Of a DNA stretch of 64,000 nucleotides, positions 23,041 to 32,330 are shown piece after piece (position 1 is the first letter of the stretch; each line of letters opens with the position of its first letter). Origin of the DNA: Sthenelais limicola (lineage: Eukaryota; Annelida; Polychaeta; Phyllodocida; Sigalionidae). Under the pieces are notes generated by a model. The model did not search any database. It was given only the letters and a program-made list of their open reading frames with translations, and was not told where the DNA came from. The position numbers were made by a program, and so were the translations under genes. The DNA is taken from contig OW804096.1 in the NCBI GenBank assembly GCA_942159475.1, forward strand, positions 137,401,791 to 137,465,790. Direction: 5' to 3'.

Positions 23041-23996
23041 CTAGGATTTTAAAAATTGCTGCCAGGGACTACGTACACTCCCTATTATCACTCATCGGTG
23101 GCTTTTTTTCGTTTGACAAAATCTAATTCTATTTAAGATTTTTATTCAGGCAAAACGTTATGTACAAGTACAGTATTCTCAGAATTCGCTGATTTCTAAT
23201 GATTTCTATCTATTTTACAGCATCAAAAGATTTTTAGTGGCAATATGTTCACATAAATTTACTAATAGTTTAAAACTAACATAAGATATGGGTATGTCGA
23301 TAATTAAACATAGATTCTTGCATAAACATATAAAAGTAGCAGAATATTGATGAATTCAGTCCTATAAGTCCTAATATGACATGATATGTACATTCAGTTA
23401 GACTTTACACTGATGGTGATAGTGTCCCGCCTACACATACACCTCACTGGTCTTTTTCTAGTTCAGAGGATGGGAAGTCAGTTCAGTGCATCCCGCCCGG
23501 CCCCGCCGCCGCCCGGCAGGGCTCTCAAGTTGTGAGATCATAAATGCGTGAGATCCGTGGTAAACGGAGAGAGCCACCCACCCAGCTGGGGGTTTGGCCC
23601 CCCTAAAAAAATGGATTTTAATCAATGGAATTGCCATTCTAGGGCCAAAATTTAACCATAAAATTCCACATTATGTTGTGTATATTTATGATGGTGCAGG
23701 GTTCTCGCCGCAAAAATTGACAGCATATATATAGGTGGTTCAAGTCTTTTTTTTTGTTTTTGCGACAGACTTTATTCAATTGCCTGCCATCTGGGCTATT
23801 ACAATGCTAAGACATGGTTATGCGAATGAGTAGTTTATGCAATAGAAATAAAAAGGGAACAGAATTCTTAGGGGGTGTAGACATGGTAAGAAGAATACAT
23901 CAGACAGAGGAATAAGCAAGGAATACAATATCAGTCTCTTTTTAGCAAGAGGAGTCACAAGAATAAGCAGGGAATAATGCGAGTGAGCTGGATGGT

Positions 23997-24535
23997 TCAA
24001 CCTTTGTGTATTGAGATTAGCTCTTCAATGTCCCCCTGTACTCTCTTCCATAGGGATTTTTCTCTATCGTTGACCATTTGAATCTTGAAAGAGTATAACA
24101 CAACTCTGCATCTCATCTTTAACTCATACAAGGTGGTTAACATATCAATTCTACCATTGTCAAATAACTTCTGTCTGTAAATAAAAGACTTGGTTTGGAG
24201 AATTAACCAGTTGACAATTTTGGACGATACATTAGGTTGCTCAATGCCAAAGATTATATCTATTGGCCTGACAGAGATTCTTCCATTTTTTCTTTTAAAC
24301 AGAATGTCACCATTTTTACCATCATTTAAATAACCTGAGTTATATATCCAATCCAGTATTTCGGACCATAGTGATTTGGTTCTGGGACACTCTACGAGAA
24401 AGTGAACAATATTGTCTTCACCAGGACAGAAGTCACACTTAGGATGTGTTTTTACCCGAATTTGCGCTAAATAACCATTGCATGCAGTAGTGCCATGTAA
24501 AAGTTTGTATTGGAAAACGTGAAGCCTTGACTCTG
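23997..24535 (-). pseudogene. L1/Tx1-like LINE no. 1, ORF2 C-terminus
   Basis: The frame starts right after the poly(A) tail of the inserted LINE with ESRLHVFQYKLLHG, carries the zinc-knuckle motif of this clade (C-x2-C ... H-x4-C, CDFC...HFLVEC) and ends at TGA with the tail ELISIHKG. It corresponds closely to the same part of LINE no. 2 (TRLQSLQYKILH, CSYC...HFLVEC). It is the continuation of the frame broken off at 30694. Confidence 0.85.
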
Positions 24536-24743
24536 TTTTTTTTTTTTTTTTATTAGGAGTGTTTATCAGCCAATACACATAAGATAACATTTCATCACAA
24601 ACATTCAAACATATATAAACATGACAAGATAATGTGTTGGACAAGTGGGAAATAGCCTCAGTCTTAGACTAGCTAAGTCTGGTAAGATGGCTATTACCTT
24701 ACAAATTCTTGACCTTTTTCATGTAGCTGAATAGTGAAAGAGA

Positions 24744-26369
24744 CTATCTAAAGAGAACTAGGAGATAGCTAAGATGAAGGATGATAGATGAGGAATAGGA
24801 GCACATTGAATACATTTGAATATATAAGGGTAACAAGCTTTCGGCCTTGGTTAGGGCCTTAAAACGTTCATAAGAGTCAATATTTCTAGTTTCAGCATCT
24901 AGATTATTCCACAGTTTAGCTGTCTTACGCTGTATACAGTTTAAATCATAATTCACAGTGTTCGGTTTCTGGGATAAAAGGACTGGTCCATCCCATTGTC
25001 TTGTATTTCTTCTATTATTGTTTAAATATATATCTTTTTTGCTCCTCCTAAAGGCAAAATTTAAGATGTGAGCTGTTCTTCTATCTTCTAGCTTGGGTAC
25101 TTTGGCTAGTCTATGAATTAACAGGGTATCAGTGAGGATGGGAAGCTTTAAAGCTACTTTTATACACTTGTTTTGAAGGACCTGGAGAGCATTCAAATCA
25201 TTTGCATTACAACCACTATAAATAATATCACCATAGTCAAACAATGGTAAGATATGACTTTTAAAAATTCTAAGTAAAACATATTGTGGCACAAGCCTTG
25301 ATATTCTTCTTAAAAGGTATAGTTTATGGCTTACTGACCTGTGGGTTTGTCTAACCTGGGCTGAGAATTTTAAATGTGAGTCTAGGGTTATTCCTAGGTA
25401 CTTATATTCTTCTACATTTTCTAGCATGGTATCATTTATATTAATATTAGGTTGAATATGTCCCACTCTTGACCTTTGTCCCCTAAGGTGCATGCATTTT
25501 GTTTTGGTTACATTTAGAGTCAGTTTGTTACTTTGACACCAACTCCAGAAATTCATTGTATCCTCTTGAACCTTCCTATTAAGATCAATAATATTTTTGT
25601 CATGACAATATATGACAGTATCATCAGCAAATAGCTTAATTTTACAATGTTTGAGACTATGCTCTGCATCATTTATATATATCAAAAATAGTAGAGGGCC
25701 AAGTATAGAGCCTTGGGGTACACCATAACTGATCTTTCTGACAGTGGAGATAACATTATTGCAAACAGTGACTTGGGTCCTGTCGGCTAAGTAATTTTCC
25801 AACAGGGCTAACAGATTTCCTTTGATACCATATTTGCTTAGTTTGGACAGTAGAATATTATGGTTCACAGTATCAAACGCTTTTTTCAGGTCAAAAAATA
25901 CTGCAAATGAGGTCTCACCAATGTTCCTATTATTGAGTATATCGTCGGTTAAATCAGCTATTGTTTCTATTGTAGATTTCCCTTTTCTATACCCATTTTG
26001 TTTGTCAGAAATCACATTGTTGTTATCAAAAAATGCAATTAGTCTACTGTGTATAATCTTTTCCATCAGTTTGGCTTGTAGTGGAAGTTGTGTAATAGGT
26101 CTATAGTTAGACATCACAGATTGGTCTCCACCCTTGGGTAGAGGAGTAACACTTCCAGTCTTCCAAGAATCTGGTATTAAGTTAGAGGAGAATACTAAAT
26201 TTAATATATGACACAATACAGCAGGTATAGTCATAAAGACATCCTTGAACACTAGAGATTTGATATGCTTTATATTGCTAGACTTATTTAAATTGATTTC
26301 TCTGGCAATTTTTTGTATTTCTTCTGGTGAAGTAATTATATCTTCTAAGGAATTAATGCATTCATGCAT
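24744..26369 (-). CDS. LINE reverse transcriptase (Jockey superfamily)
   Basis: 541 codons. Copies the element RNA at the nicked target. Visible RT motifs: SNYRPITQLP, FFDLKKAFDTVNH (catalytic Asp of motif A), YGVPQGSILGPLLFLIYIND and KLFADDTVIY (motif C, the Asp pair), then the thumb segment YKYLGITLDSHLKF and LWNNLDAETR. There is no RNase H domain and no C-terminal zinc knuckle, as usual for CR1/L2/Jockey-like elements. The ATG overlaps the end of the endonuclease frame (ATGCATGA). In relatives the two form one protein with about 30 more residues in between, so either a small deletion and frameshift occurred or the RT is made by re-initiation. The A tail fits Jockey-like rather than CR1 elements. 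Confidence 0.9.
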   Translation of the reverse strand: MHECINSLEDIITSPEEIQKIAREINLNKSSNIKHIKSLVFKDVFMTIPAVLCHILNLVFSSNLIPDSWKTGSVTPLPKGGDQSVMSNYRPITQLPLQAKLMEKIIHSRLIAFFDNNNVISDKQNGYRKGKSTIETIADLTDDILNNRNIGETSFAVFFDLKKAFDTVNHNILLSKLSKYGIKGNLLALLENYLADRTQVTVCNNVISTVRKISYGVPQGSILGPLLFLIYINDAEHSLKHCKIKLFADDTVIYCHDKNIIDLNRKVQEDTMNFWSWCQSNKLTLNVTKTKCMHLRGQRSRVGHIQPNININDTMLENVEEYKYLGITLDSHLKFSAQVRQTHRSVSHKLYLLRRISRLVPQYVLLRIFKSHILPLFDYGDIIYSGCNANDLNALQVLQNKCIKVALKLPILTDTLLIHRLAKVPKLEDRRTAHILNFAFRRSKKDIYLNNNRRNTRQWDGPVLLSQKPNTVNYDLNCIQRKTAKLWNNLDAETRNIDSYERFKALTKAESLLPLYIQMYSMCSYSSSIILHLSYLLVLFR

Positions 26370-27663
26370 CTCCTATAGATGCAAAAAATTCATTGAATTT
26401 GGTGGCTACTTCAGTGACAGGTACAGGTACGTTTGAGGTACTGTCAATAATATTTATTTCTTGGTCTTTGTTTTTTGATTTTTTCGGTAATAAATTGTCT
26501 ACTAGCTTCCAGAATTTCTTATCATCATCAATACATTCATTACTCAATTGAGTTATATATTTCTTCTTTGCTTTTCTACAAAGTTTAGTAAGATTATTTC
26601 TAATTCTTTTAGCTTTTAGCCAGTCTTCATGTTTTTTCGATTTTTTTGCTTTTTGTAGGGCTTTATCTTTATCTCTAATCATTATTAACAGCTCATCTGT
26701 TAACCACTTCTCTCTTGGTGGGGTAATCTTTCTTTTTACAACAGGGCACATGTTGTCTAGAATATCACCTAACATAGATAACAATTTTTCCCATGCTTGT
26801 TGGGGGTCATTCATTTCAGTTATACAGTCCCAATTCATGTATCTAACAGCAGCAGTAAAATCCTGTGTACTATAATTTTTATAGTTTCTATATTCAACAA
26901 TTTTACACCCTTTCTTTTCTGGTTTTTGCTTTTTGAGTGTTACAAAGGTCATTAGATGATCAGCTACCCAGATATCAATCACACCACTTGAGCTTACATA
27001 ATCCTCTTTACTGAGTATAAGGTCTATACAAGATTCAGAGGTGTTATCTCTATCTATTCTTATATCAAAACGTGTAGTATCTTTTATAAGTTGAGTAAGG
27101 CCAAATTCATGAGCTATGTCAGTAAGTGAGGTTACATGTCTACATTCAACATCAAACATATTTATGTTAAGGTCACCTGCTACAACAATATCACAATTAT
27201 TATAATTTAGTATCTGAGATGACAAGGTATCTTGTAGCTCTTGAAGAAATAAATTGCAATCACCATCAGGTGGTTTGTATACTCCTAACAGATGTAAGTT
27301 CCTCTTGCTCTCGAATAAAATGGTGCAACACATCAACTCAATGTTTGGATTAGACTTAGACATATTCTCTTGTATTTTATAGGTTAATCCATTTTTTATA
27401 TAACATCCTACACCTCCACCTCCTTTAACTGAACCATCAGCATTAAATACAGCTCTGTCATTTCGAATTATGGTGTTGTATCCTTGTATTTCAAAATCAA
27501 TTGACCTGTCATAGTTTGTCAGGAATGTTTCTGTACAGATTACAATTTCAGGGTTGAACTGAGATATTCCATTTTTGAGATTAAATAGATTAGTTTTTAG
27601 CCCTCTAACATTGACATTTATAATACTGAAACCTTTTTTGTCAAAACCATGCTGGTCACCCAT
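26362..27663 (-). CDS. LINE apurinic-type endonuclease (EEP)
   Basis: 433 codons. The N-terminal half is an exonuclease-endonuclease-phosphatase domain that nicks the target DNA to prime reverse transcription. Family motifs are visible in order: NVNVRGL (Asn), CTETFL (catalytic Glu), GVYKPP, GDLNIN (Asp and Asn), CIDLIL and ADHLMTF (the SDH motif with Ala in place of Ser). The C-terminal half is a basic linker (KKSKKHEDWLKAKRIRNN) that in relatives leads to the RT. It ends ...FNEFFASIGDA-stop, a place where related ORF2 proteins continue. Starts at ATG after the 820-bp spacer. Confidence 0.88.
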   Translation of the reverse strand: MGDQHGFDKKGFSIINVNVRGLKTNLFNLKNGISQFNPEIVICTETFLTNYDRSIDFEIQGYNTIIRNDRAVFNADGSVKGGGGVGCYIKNGLTYKIQENMSKSNPNIELMCCTILFESKRNLHLLGVYKPPDGDCNLFLQELQDTLSSQILNYNNCDIVVAGDLNINMFDVECRHVTSLTDIAHEFGLTQLIKDTTRFDIRIDRDNTSESCIDLILSKEDYVSSSGVIDIWVADHLMTFVTLKKQKPEKKGCKIVEYRNYKNYSTQDFTAAVRYMNWDCITEMNDPQQAWEKLLSMLGDILDNMCPVVKRKITPPREKWLTDELLIMIRDKDKALQKAKKSKKHEDWLKAKRIRNNLTKLCRKAKKKYITQLSNECIDDDKKFWKLVDNLLPKKSKNKDQEINIIDSTSNVPVPVTEVATKFNEFFASIGDA

Positions 27664-28482
27664 TAATGATTATGTTAATTGAGATAACCTTTAGTGAACT
27701 CCTATAATGATGAAGGTGATATAGATACATTATTGTATACCTAATGATGAATAGAATAGCGTAGATATTTGTAGAGAGACATGTAGCTCTCTACAACTCA
27801 CTAGTGTTTTCATGAATATATAGACTAGAACAAGTAACATGCAACAATATTTACAAGACTAGAAGGATATGTGTACCAATAACATTGAACATGAAGTACC
27901 AGTAATAAGATATTTTTCACGCCAACATCCCTAAGTGAAATATAATAATATTTCCAGATGTGTCAAATTTTCATAAGGTGGGTTATCCGGGACTGAACCA
28001 CTCAGATACCCATTACAAGAGGTCACTAATTTTTCAACTCTTCCCGGGACTAAACCACTCAGGAAAGTAACCTGTGAATGAACCACGCACAAGAAAATTA
28101 TCAATACATATATATGGCTGCTACCAAGGAGTCATTCTCCGTACATAACAAAGAATTATGATTAATACAAGTTGACATTCTCTTTACATAGATGTAGCGC
28201 TATCTTGACTGCTACCATGGAGTCATTCTCAGTACATTAAGTATTTCTAGTTGGAATGATAATTGATGTTGTTCAAGCTGCTCTTCCCGGGACTAAGCCA
28301 CTCAGGAGTAATTCGCTCGGTTGGGTACAAGAAATCATTTTCAACACATGTATCACGACTGCTACCAAATAGTCATTCTCCGTACATACACCAAGGCATT
28401 TATGCTCTATATATATTTTTACCGCTACCAGTGAGCCATTCACCGTTAATTAAATATTTCTAGTTAGATTAATAATCATTGT
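27664..28482 (-). other. inter-ORF spacer of the LINE, with degenerate repeats
   Basis: No open frame. Contains three copies of a CCGGGACTAAACCACTCAGG-like motif (about 27987, 28043, 28288) and four of GCTACCAAGGAGTCATTCTC-like motif (about 28120, 28210, 28362, 28430). An inter-ORF gap this long is unusual; it may be an internal promoter, an RNA structure, or remains of an extra ORF. Confidence 0.6.
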
Positions 28483-29220
28483 TCAAACAGTTTCAGGTCG
28501 CCTCAGGCTTTCAGTAATATCGACGAAATAATTATTTTCCATGAAGTTCAGAATATTTGCCTCTAGGTTTCTCCATAATATGCAGCTTTGCTTGTCGATT
28601 AAGTCATTACATTGATGGATTCCATCCTCTAGAAGGTGATAGTCATGTTTTACAAATCGACCATTCGTCATATGAATATTCCTGGAGATCCAGGGGGTTG
28701 TGATGTTATTTTCTAGGTTAATTTGTTGGACAAATCTGCTTATTTCAATAATAGCATCGTTCAAGATCTGTTGTTTGTCTGATCCCAAATCAGAGCAAAA
28801 TTTCACTAGGTCTGCTGCTATGATAGGACATATAATTATTGGTGACCCTTGATGGAGCCTTCTCAGACGATCGGTATTTGTGGTTATTTCTATTTTCATA
28901 TGAGATATAAGAGAGTCTGTAGACGACCATAAAAAGGTAAAAACATTCCTTCCCTGTTTGTTTCTTCCCTTGGTTGTGATATCGCAGATGCCAGCCATTA
29001 GGTAGACTATCGACGACCCATGTGTCGAGAGAAAATCAGCAGCCCTCTGACAAACAAACCCGAATTTAGCACCCGGGTATACTTCCGTATTGAATACAAA
29101 ATCAGGAGATCTGTTTAGGTAGGTCCTATTTGGGTTGAGTTTGATTTTAAGCTTCCTCCCACGAGAGTCTGTGAAGAGGTTTGCAGCTATTTGTATTCCG
29201 TATGTCGGCGAGGTATCCAT
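28483..29220 (-). CDS. LINE-encoded SGNH-hydrolase-like protein
   Basis: 245 codons. SGNH/GDSL enzymes are esterases with a Ser-Asp-His triad. Here block I is LFTDSRG (Ser19), block III is YLMAGICDIT (the usual Gly-x-Asn-Asp becomes Gly-Ile-Cys-Asp) and block V is LLEDGIH (Asp199, His202), so the triad is intact while the oxyanion Asn is changed. An esterase domain in ORF1 is known for CR1-type LINEs; there it is part of the ORF1 protein, here it is its own frame 33 bp after the NADAR-containing ORF1. Its role in retrotransposition is unknown. ATG start; overlaps nothing. Confidence 0.7.
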   Translation of the reverse strand: MDTSPTYGIQIAANLFTDSRGRKLKIKLNPNRTYLNRSPDFVFNTEVYPGAKFGFVCQRAADFLSTHGSSIVYLMAGICDITTKGRNKQGRNVFTFLWSSTDSLISHMKIEITTNTDRLRRLHQGSPIIICPIIAADLVKFCSDLGSDKQQILNDAIIEISRFVQQINLENNITTPWISRNIHMTNGRFVKHDYHLLEDGIHQCNDLIDKQSCILWRNLEANILNFMENNYFVDITESLRRPETV

Positions 29221-29253
29221 TTTGGCTTCTTGTTTACTTTTGTCATCAGAGAA

Positions 29254-30504
29254 CTATCGAAGAACGGCCCTGACCTCCTCAAGCTTTCGCCCGAGTACAT
29301 TTCGGTAGCCTTCGGGTATTCCCGTAATTTCCTTAGCCTTTCGTAGATCCTTTCCGACACCCCATATTTTATTTTCTGTGCATTCATAGAGATGCTTGTT
29401 GGCAGTGGAGACAAGGAAATCACGATGTTTTTTGTTTTGTTCGAATTTGGCCATCAAAACTCTCAACATTACATCTTCTTCCCTCGCCACCCACTGAGCA
29501 TCATCCTTCGGCAAGTTCCGGGCGTGTTGTTTACATCGCCTCGGGTCTGCTTCGTTTGCTATGACGAGTGCCAAATCTGGGTCATCAAAATGCTTGGCTT
29601 TCTCTGCCTGAAACCATGCTTCTGCGCTTTTGTAGACATATCCCGAATCTGTATCTTCAATACGGCAAGGACTAAAGTTAGAGAGAAGAGCTCTCTCGCC
29701 TTTGAATCCTATTCCACCGTCTCCAGTGACTTCGATAGCTGTGGCATTGAGATTTACATTTTGCGGAAGCCGATCCCACTCTCCCCACTTGATCTTCCTG
29801 TCATTGATCGTAAGCGTTAGACCCCTAACCTTAGCCGTCCTGTATCCAGCAACTTTCTTTGCAACGTATGCTAGACCACGGAGGTCACCTTGTTTGTTCC
29901 TGTCACTGATCGACAAGTCATCGTTTAGGAAAACACCATGGTATCCCTGCTTGAGCTTTTGTGCGTTTTTGAACATTGCCGACTTCTGATCGACATCTCT
30001 CAAGTGAATCATAAGGTTTCTGGGCCTATCAGCACCTGCACGCTTCTGACCAAGCCTGAAGGCACGAAGAGTATCTCTGCTCCGAAAATTAACCCCAAGG
30101 TGAGTTAGCAAATCATTTACTTTAGCCTCCAGATCTTCATTGTCTCCCTCTGCTAGGCCTGTCACTACCACGTTGAGCGACCTTTTAAGCCTGTCAGCAT
30201 CGTCAACTCTATCCGCTACAGCTGTCAACTCCTTCTCCTCCCGATCCGATCTAGTTTCCAACTGCCTTAGCCTATTCCTGAGTTTAGTGTTGTCTTTCCT
30301 TTCCTGTTCCAAAGCGTTTCGCAGGTAGTTTAACTCAGTACTATTATTTCTGACCAAATCGTCCAGAAATACTAACTTCTTCCTGAGCAACTCATTGCGA
30401 GATTTTTCTGTTTTGGCACCAGCCGGCCAGTCGTCGAGTCCAAGCGGGTCGGCCATATTGGGTCCCCCAGCCTCCGTACCATCGTCATTACGCGCAAAAA
30501 ACAT
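29254..30504 (-). CDS. LINE ORF1 protein: coiled coil + RRM-like + NADAR domain
   Basis: 416 codons. Residues about 36-107 are a charged heptad coiled coil; 109-180 (NVVVTGLAEG ... LRAFRLGQK ... RPRNLMIHL) is the RRM-like RNA-binding part of L1-type ORF1 proteins, followed by a basic CTD-like segment. Residues 268-414 match the NADAR (YbiA-like) family: LLSNFSP, then SAEAWFQAEKA (the conserved Glu and Phe-Gln-Ala), DPRRCKQHAR, DDAQWVAREEDVM, LMAKFEQN, LVSTANKHLYECTENKIWGVG and a C-terminal LGRKLEEVR helix. NADAR proteins act on NAD/ADP-ribose-derived groups, including removal of ADP-ribose from guanine in bacterial systems. ORF1 proteins normally coat the LINE RNA. A NADAD-type enzyme fused here is inferred to work in the RNP; activity is not shown by sequence alone. 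Confidence 0.85.
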   Translation of the reverse strand: MFFARNDDGTEAGGPNMADPLGLDDWPAGAKTEKSRNELLRKKLVFLDDLVRNNSTELNYLRNALEQERKDNTKLRNRLRQLETRSDREEKELTAVADRVDDADRLKRSLNVVVTGLAEGDNEDLEAKVNDLLTHLGVNFRSRDTLRAFRLGQKRAGADRPRNLMIHLRDVDQKSAMFKNAQKLKQGYHGVFLNDDLSISDRNKQGDLRGLAYVAKKVAGYRTAKVRGLTLTINDRKIKWGEWDRLPQNVNLNATAIEVTGDGGIGFKGERALLSNFSPCRIEDTDSGYVYKSAEAWFQAEKAKHFDDPDLALVIANEADPRRCKQHARNLPKDDAQWVAREEDVMLRVLMAKFEQNKKHRDFLVSTANKHLYECTENKIWGVGKDLRKAKEITGIPEGYRNVLGRKLEEVRAVLR

Positions 30505-30693
30505 TTTGTTGAATACAACGTAAATGTATTAAGCAGAATAATATTCCAATGTCCAATGACTGCTAGAACAACTTATACGTTCGACAAGCCTGATCTGTAA
30601 GCAACAAACCAGCTGGTGCTCTATTTCAGTGAGCTATAATCGGAGCCTGATTGCAACTACATGTGATAGCTTGTTGTGTAGACAATGACATGT

Positions 30694-32330
30694 TGAAGAC
30701 AAGTACGGACGTTTGAATATGACTTTCCAATCGATTTCATTGAATTGTCTTTGAGTTAGTCCCAATAAGTCCTTCCATTTGTCAAGCTTTTCATCTTTCG
30801 TTTTCTTATTACTAATCATTTGGTCATACACTTTTTTGGCAGTCAACCCTACCAAATTGACATTGGTTTTACCAATTTTTATATCAACCGAATCATCTGC
30901 GGGTACGGGTTCGTTTAGCTTAATCAATCTAGTCCATTCACCAGGAATGGCGTTTCTTAAAGATTTTCTGGAATAAAACGATGGATGAAACTGATAGTTT
31001 TTTGCTATCTCCTGCAAGGACATAAAGTTCCTCTTCTCATTGAAGAGGTCCCCGACTGCAGTATTACCGTGATCTATCCATTCCTGCCAGTAAAACATCT
31101 GGCCTTTTTCTTTGATAAATCTGTTTGCCCAGATTCTTTCTCTGAGAATTTGATTCACATTCTCCGGTTTATTACTGAAATAGAATTTATTCCATATCTT
31201 GAATATATCTTTGTAAAAATCATTTAAGAACTGTTTTGGCATATACCTACATAAGAACACATTTTCGATATCTCTTTCGTGAAAGGCTTCTAGGGCTTTG
31301 AACCAAGAACTGTGTCTTTTATGAAGAATCCTTTGCGTCCACATGATTCTATTTGTGTCGTAAATCTCATGTATTAACCTCAACCCTAACCCACCATTTT
31401 CGGGCTTTTGTGCCATGAAGTTTGCACTAATACTGTGGTGTTTCTTTCCATATACAAAGTTCAGAATAACATCGTTAATCGCTTTGAGTAAATCATCACC
31501 CATATGTATACAAGATAAGGCGTGTTGAAAAACAGGAAGTAAGAACACGTTACATATCAATATTCTACCCTTAACGGTTAAATATCTATTTCTCCACTCG
31601 TTAATTGTACTCTTTACCTTTGCCAAGAGACTTTCACTATTTATCTTGTACATTTCTTTTTCGTTCCTAGGGTTAAGCAAAGTGACGCCTAAGACTTTCA
31701 TCTTGTTTGTCCAATCAAACTGTAATAGGTCTCTATTTGAGATTGTAATCCCGCCTATTAAAAAACCTATGGATTTCCCTGGGTTAATATGTAAGCCAGA
31801 TGCTTCTGCGAATCTGTCCATTTTTCTTACCGCGGTTAGTAAGGAAAATTCATTTCTAACAGTCAATGTAAGGTCGTCTGCGAATTGTACAATTTTCGCA
31901 TTGTTTTCTTGGAGCCTAATACCTTGTATATTTTCATCAATTCTTAACTGCTCGGCGAGCTTCTCTACTGCAATTAAAAACAGGGATGTTGATATTGGGT
32001 CCCCTTGTTTGACACCTTTCTCAACTGGAAACCATTGCGAGGAGAAACCGTTATTAGTAAAGGTCGCTTTTGAGTCATGGAGGAGAGTCTCAATCCACTC
32101 GATAAAGGTATTATGTACATTGTGCGACTCTAGCGCTTTTCTGATAAATGACCAATCTACAGAGTCAAACGCCTTGGAGAAATCCACAGATGCTATAATC
32201 CCAGTTTCTTTCTTATATTCTAGGAGAGAATGAATATCATCGATCTTTCTGATCGCTGTGCCCATAAATCGTTCTTTAACAAAACCGAACTGGTCCTCAT
32301 TTATAATGTTAGGGAGGGAGGATGCCAGTC
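30694..32330 (-). pseudogene. L1/Tx1-like LINE no. 1, RT core
   Basis: The frame runs from LASSLPNIINEDQFGF through IASVDFSKAFDSVDW (motif A), KGVKQGDPISTSLF (motif B), VQFADDLTLTV (motif C, Asp pair intact) and VLGVTLLNPRNEKEM to IFKRPYLSS, where the Jockey-type LINE is inserted. The frame then runs on into the insert for 19 foreign codons to a stop at 30634. It resumes at 24535. The 543-codon open frame at 30634-32265 is thus a chimera. Confidence 0.88.

Larger units (their letters stand above)
24536..30693 (-). mobile_element. full-length Jockey-superfamily LINE with NADAR and SGNH ORFs
   Basis: 6158 bp inserted in ORF2 of LINE no. 1. Its 3' end is a run of 16 A (24551-24536 on the minus strand) and its 5' end abuts the host frame at 30693; TG is repeated at both junctions. 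Order: 189-bp leader, ORF1 with coiled coil, RRM-like and NADAR domains (30504-29254), SGNH-hydrolase ORF (29220-28483), 820-bp spacer, endonuclease ORF (27663-26362), RT ORF (26369-24744), 192-bp 3'UTR. All four frames are free of stops, suggesting a young insertion. Alternatively two elements could be fused here, but I see no inner boundary. Confidence 0.8.

Noticed and set aside
31646..32233. 195-codon plus-strand frame
   Set aside because: Antisense shadow of the LINE no. 1 RT core.
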